Under the pieces are notes generated by a model. It was not told the origin of the DNA. It did no database searches and worked only from the letters and a program-made list of their open reading frames with translations. Source: Bryobacteraceae bacterium (GTDB lineage Bacteria > Acidobacteriota > Terriglobia > Bryobacterales > Bryobacteraceae). From it: a stretch of DNA of 64,000 bases. Shown here in pieces: positions 62,888 to 64,000 of this stretch; the first letter of the stretch is position 1; each line of letters starts with the position of its first letter. Location: assembly GCA_026129905.1 (NCBI GenBank), contig JAHCHE010000027.1, positions 58,123 to 122,122 of the forward strand, written 5' to 3'. A program made the position numbers and the translations under genes.

Positions 62888-64000
62888 TCACTGCCCGCTG
62901 AGACTTGCGCCGGCCTCTCGGCGGACACGAAGCGGTAGTTCTACCTCGAACGTCGATCCCGCGCCCGGTGCGCTCCTCACTTCGATCGTGCCCCCAATCG
63001 CATCCAGCAGCCGCTTCGCGATCGCCAAGCCACCGCCCAGCCCCTGGTGTTTCCGGCTCGGTGATCCGTCCAACTGGCTGAACGGCTGAAATAACAGCGG
63101 CAACCGGTCGGGGGATATTCCGATGCCGGTGTCTTTCACCGCCACGCGCATCGAGGCTGTCTCCGGTCCGAGGGCGCCGCACGAAGCGTCAATCGACACG
63201 CTGCCGGACTCGGTGAACTTCACCGCGTTCTGCGCCAGGTGCAATATGATGTGCCGAATCGCCGCCGCCGGCCCCATAAACGCGCGCGGCAATTCGTCTC
63301 CATAGCGCAGGGTCATCTTCAGTCTCTTGGCGCTCGCGTCCCGCGCCACGAAGCCGGCAACTTCGCCCAGCAGCGCGTCGAGGTCGAATGGCCTCCATTC
63401 CGGCGCCGGCGCTTCGCTCGAAGCTCGCGACACCTCCAGGATCTCGTCGATCACCGCCAGCAGATCCTCGGCGCAGCGCCGGATCGAGGTCGCGTATTCC
63501 GTCTGTTCTTCGGTCAGCCCGGTGTCATCGAGCAGCGATGCCATCCCGATGATGCCGCTCACCGGCGTGCGTAGCTCGTGGCTGACGTTCGCCAGGAACG
63601 TGCTCTTCACTCTGCCGGCAGCCTCCGCCGCCTCCGCCATCTGTTGCGCGAAAGCCGTGCTGCGCTGGAGTCCTTCATTCAGCCGTTCGGCCTCCTCCTT
63701 CGCCGCGCGCAGTTCCTCGATCGCCCGTTTTCGTTCGCTAATGTCCCGCGTCACCCCGACGATCGCCACGGGTCTCCCTTCGTCGTCTCGCAGAAACCCG
63801 ACGTGCGCTTCGGTCCAGTACCTTGCGCCGTCTTTGCGGATCTCCTCCAGCTCCAGCGTGCGCGAGCGCCGCGGATCCACGCCCGGCCGGCCATCCCGCA
63901 GTAGCTCCTCTACAAGCGCCGCTCGGATTTGTCGGTAGGATTCCGGGGCGAGTATGCGCTCCAAAGGGACGTCGGCGAGTTCCTCGGGTAAGTAACCGCT
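62888..64000 (-). CDS. PAS-domain histidine kinase, C-terminal part (cut by window edge)
   Basis: The last 370 codons of a sensor kinase whose 5' end lies outside the window; the frame stays open to base 64000 (upstream codons read GYLPEELADVPLERIL, typical of a PAS domain). PAS/PAC end: RSRTLELEEIRKDGARYWTEAHVGFLRDDEGRPVAIVGVTRDISERK. Then a coiled coil, HisKA with His in STFLANVSHELRTPVSGI, and HATPase_c with NAVKFTESG, DTGIGISPDRL, LFQPFSQLDGS and an unusual G2 box GLGGGLAIAKRLL (usually GTGLGL). No receiver domain at the C-terminus. Function and partner unknown. Confidence 0.9.
   Translation of the reverse strand, partial: SGYLPEELADVPLERILAPESYRQIRAALVEELLRDGRPGVDPRRSRTLELEEIRKDGARYWTEAHVGFLRDDEGRPVAIVGVTRDISERKRAIEELRAAKEEAERLNEGLQRSTAFAQQMAEAAEAAGRVKSTFLANVSHELRTPVSGIIGMASLLDDTGLTEEQTEYATSIRRCAEDLLAVIDEILEVSRASSEAPAPEWRPFDLDALLGEVAGFVARDASAKRLKMTLRYGDELPRAFMGPAAAIRHIILHLAQNAVKFTESGSVSIDASCGALGPETASMRVAVKDTGIGISPDRLPLLFQPFSQLDGSPSRKHQGLGGGLAIAKRLLDAIGGTIEVRSAPGAGSTFEVELPLRVRREAGASLSGQ

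Overview
The window reads as chromosomal DNA of a high-GC member of the Acidobacteriota, most like the Bryobacterales / Candidatus Solibacter group. The markers are a stand-alone protein of the Solibacter C-terminal domain family (TIGR03437 type, 59262-60053), an acidobacterial duplicated orphan permease (966-3434), a CRTAC1-like FG-GAP/UnbV protein (5219-6982), and three large TonB-dependent receptors with N-terminal carboxypeptidase-regulatory-like domains (1-692 partial, 13291-16539, 56443-59223). This placement is inferred from protein families alone.

Layout. 1-10.8 kb: the 5' end of a TonB receptor behind a clear sigma70 promoter and a LacI-type palindrome; an ADOP permease; a decayed malate/lactate dehydrogenase that still has a promoter and ribosome binding site; a TPR-like exported protein; the FG-GAP protein; a SIS-domain sugar-phosphate enzyme; a DUF2264 protein; a RutE-like nitroreductase. 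10.8-20.6 kb: a hybrid histidine kinase, a thioredoxin-fold protein, a TonB receptor, a secreted beta-helix protein, a free-standing TIR domain next to a transposase remnant, a SPOR protein and a GlsB-type membrane protein. 20.6-29.1 kb: a CNNM/CBS membrane protein, a PafA-like phosphatase, a glycosidase-like protein with a CTG start, a PMT-type glycosyltransferase and a PIG-L deacetylase. 29.1-36.2 kb: a compact operon of DUF3326, an AMP-ligase fused to a carrier domain, and a C-A-PCP-TE NRPS. This is the best candidate here for an uncharacterised biosynthetic system. 36.3-43.6 kb: mostly housekeeping and membrane genes (phosphatase, kinase-like, SDR, TerC, FAD oxidoreductase, SPFH, NfeD, CoA-binding). 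43.5-47.7 kb: RluB, ScpB, ScpA, a POTRA-only protein and tRNA-Lys(CTT). 47.8-54.5 kb: an amidohydrolase and a Gfo/Idh oxidoreductase, then metK-ahcY (activated methyl cycle) and tig. 54.5-64 kb: a TonB receptor operon beside a PhoR/PhoB-like two-component system, a small conserved protein and a partial PAS histidine kinase.

Working together. Two nearly matching 33-bp sites made of three 11-bp-phased TAAC/CAC repeats lie before the PhoB-like regulator and before the TIGR03437-TonB receptor-exported protein operon. Each has a -10-like hexamer exactly 10 bp downstream of the last repeat. I infer that the regulator controls both itself and this operon, probably in response to phosphate limitation. 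The NRPS operon is tightly packed (3-nt gap, then a GTGA stop/start overlap), so its three proteins probably act in one pathway. Its thioesterase domain has Cys, Asn and Gly where Ser, Asp and His are expected.
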